Assembly: GCF_030867145.1 (NCBI RefSeq)
Contig: NC_134414.1
Location: 131,886,465-131,950,464, forward strand
DNA from: Opisthocomus hoazin
Lineage: Eukaryota > Chordata > Aves > Opisthocomiformes > Opisthocomidae
Length of the DNA: 64,000 nucleotides
Direction of reading: 5' to 3'
Under the pieces are notes generated by a model. It was not told where the DNA came from and made no database searches. It was given only the letters and a program-made list of their open reading frames with translations. Of the stretch, positions 62,240 through 64,000 are shown in pieces (within the stretch, counting starts at the first letter, position 1; the number at the start of each line of letters is the position of its first letter). The translations under genes were made by a program, and so were the position numbers.

Positions 62240-64000
62240 CTGAAACGAAACATGAGAGTACACGTACATAAATAACTGGCAGCTTGACAGGAACAGCAAA
62301 CATAAGGATGGAGGCAGTGGAAACCAGGCGGCCTGGCTCTTCTGCAGATGTTTGGTTTTGTCGTTTGATCCTCTCGTGTCTCGTAAAGAGTATGGTACCG
62401 CCCCCGCAGGCTTTCCATGACGGGGGTGTCTGCCATGTCGGCCTTGCCTGGGATGCTCCCGTCTCCAGAGAGGGCTGCACCTGTACTGTGGCCCTTCCCT
62501 CAGCAGAGGCATCAGGACGGTCTCCCCATCTCTCCGCTCAGCAACCTACTCTTACAGCACTGGTCAGGCTTCAGTGTATTGGGGACCATTTCACCCCGTC
62601 AAATTCATTTCACGCTGCCAAATTTAGCTGAATTAGCAGACGTGTTTCTAGATGATGGAGATCCAGACGAACAGAACAACATGACATGCCTCAAATCTTT
62701 GTAACACCAAACAAAAACGCATCGTGCTGCTGCTGCATAAATCTGGCTGCATTTGAACTTTTTCAAAGCAGCGGAACTCGAAGAACACGGACCTTTAAGG
62801 CTTTAGGCCTTCCCTCACTACTTCCATTAGAAGAAAAGAAACTGCAGAGGAAATTGCTTATTTCTCCCTACAGTGAGATAGCTCAGACGTAAATGCAATG
62901 TAAAATGTCAAAAGTAGGTCATAAACAGGTTTTAACTGCACAACATTAAGAGCACCTAACTGAAAAATAGCGTTTTTTACAAAAGCACAGAACAACTCGT
63001 TGCAACCATCTGTCCTAGCTTGTGATCAAGTCCATGACTTCTAGCAGCAGCAGCAGGTAAAATGATCTGGAGAAGTAAATGAGGCACGGTTTGTAGAGAG
63101 AGGCAAATTCTCTCATCAGACCAGCAGATGAAGCTGATGGGAGAAAGTGCCCCCAGAAATGGACAAAACTTTCAGGCGCTAATGCCCTTCTTAACTAAAA
63201 CAACGATTTTCTCAGAGACCAAACGAGCTACACCCTATTGGTAGCTGCAATCAAACCTCAAAACCACAAAATCACGTGCCTTTTTTGAACTCTTACCCAA
63301 AGCTCAGTTCATTTGCCTCTGAAAACAAAGCAGGCCAACCAGTCCTGGACAACTCTGTGCAGAGAGAAGGCAGATGCACTCGATGAAATATTTCTTCGGA
63401 TAGTATGATAAAAGAGCAAATCCCCAGGAAAATGTGACTAACATCAGCTCTGAAAGCCTAGTTAGAGTCACAGAATCAAACTATCACCTTTTAAGTGGAA
63501 TTTTTTCATACCTTTATACAACTCATGAGGTACTCCAGAAATAACATCAACTTAAAATGCACACTATTGCCCAGGGCTCCTGCCAGTTAGCAAAATAACC
63601 TTCTGCCCCGGGGGCCCAATACCCTACACTTAGCAGTGACTTGGTTGCAACGTCCATACTAAACAGGACCCCAAAATCATGGCAGGAATGCTACACATCA
63701 GGATTAGTGTTATTTCAGGACTATTTCAGGATTTAGTGTAAATATCAGGAGTGTCACAGGCTGCAACTAGGTCTGTTTACCTTCAGCTATCATGAAGTTC
63801 ACCTCTAAAGAACATACTAAAAAAAAAACCAAACACCACTAGTTTTAAAATGTATCATCACGCTAGCACCCTTGCAATACCCAGGTATCCTTGCCCTGTA
63901 ACGAAGCTTGTTCAGCCTGTCACGTTTAACGGGGACGGGCGCAGCCCTGGAAGGACTCCCCAGCACTTTCCGACTCCACGCTGGCGGGGCAGCACACCCG
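62240..64000 (-). other. ST3GAL6: ST3GAL6 upstream intron (continues out of window)
   Basis: I searched the minus strand for the preceding ST3GAL6 exon (the part before KPKHPTTG) and did not find a plausible match with a donor, so this stretch is read as intron. No gene, RNA gene or clear repeat is seen. The octamer-like TCACAGAATCA at about 63468-63478 is too short to call CR1. Confidence 0.6.

Noticed and set aside
63468..63485. TCACAGAATCA resembling a CR1 octamer end
   Set aside because: Too short, with no flanking CR1 tail sequence.
1..64000. CRISPR arrays, tRNA or rRNA genes, telomere repeats
   Set aside because: None found by eye on either strand; the only regular short repeats are CR1 tails and microsatellites.

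Overview
This is vertebrate nuclear DNA, almost certainly from a bird. It has large spliced genes in a mostly AT-rich, gene-poor background. Interspersed-repeat density is low, and the repeats seen are mainly CR1 LINE fragments with the tandem octamer 3' ends (ATTCTGTG / ATTCTATG types) typical of avian CR1. A few faint ancient MIR/L3-like fossils are also present. There are no operons, CRISPR arrays or bacterial signals.

Layout. Positions 1-48,883 contain no coding exon I can support. This is non-coding DNA on the 5' side of COL8A1 (probably its long upstream intron(s) and/or intergenic DNA), with three CR1 pieces (5.06-5.61 kb, minus; 23.88-24.05 kb, minus; 42.90-43.81 kb, plus), ancient SINE/LINE remnants, microsatellites, a CpG-rich island at 39.73-40.19 kb and a possible endogenous-retrovirus primer-binding site near 45.76 kb. 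Positions 48,884-54,605 hold the two coding exons and 3' UTR of COL8A1 (collagen alpha-1(VIII)), plus strand: a 739-residue short-chain network collagen with signal peptide, NC2 region, a 454-residue Gly-X-Y helix with eight imperfections and a C1q-type NC1 domain. Positions 54,606-58,840 are intergenic. From about 58,840 to beyond the right edge lies the 3' end of ST3GAL6 (type 2 lactosamine alpha-2,3-sialyltransferase) on the minus strand. The last two coding exons (62,087-62,239 and 60,333-60,413) are visible and carry sialylmotifs S, III and VS; the remaining exons lie past 64,000.

The two genes are convergent (tail to tail) and do not share a pathway. COL8A1 encodes an extracellular matrix protein of basement membranes and vessel walls, and ST3GAL6 encodes a Golgi glycosyltransferase. 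From memory of the human map, ST3GAL6 and COL8A1 are separated by DCBLD2 and point the same way, so this arrangement suggests a local inversion between the avian and human lineages. I found no evidence of an undescribed biological system. The most checkable points are the gene-order difference, the CpG island with a good splice donor upstream of COL8A1, the antisense collagen-like reading frame, and the ancient repeat remnants.
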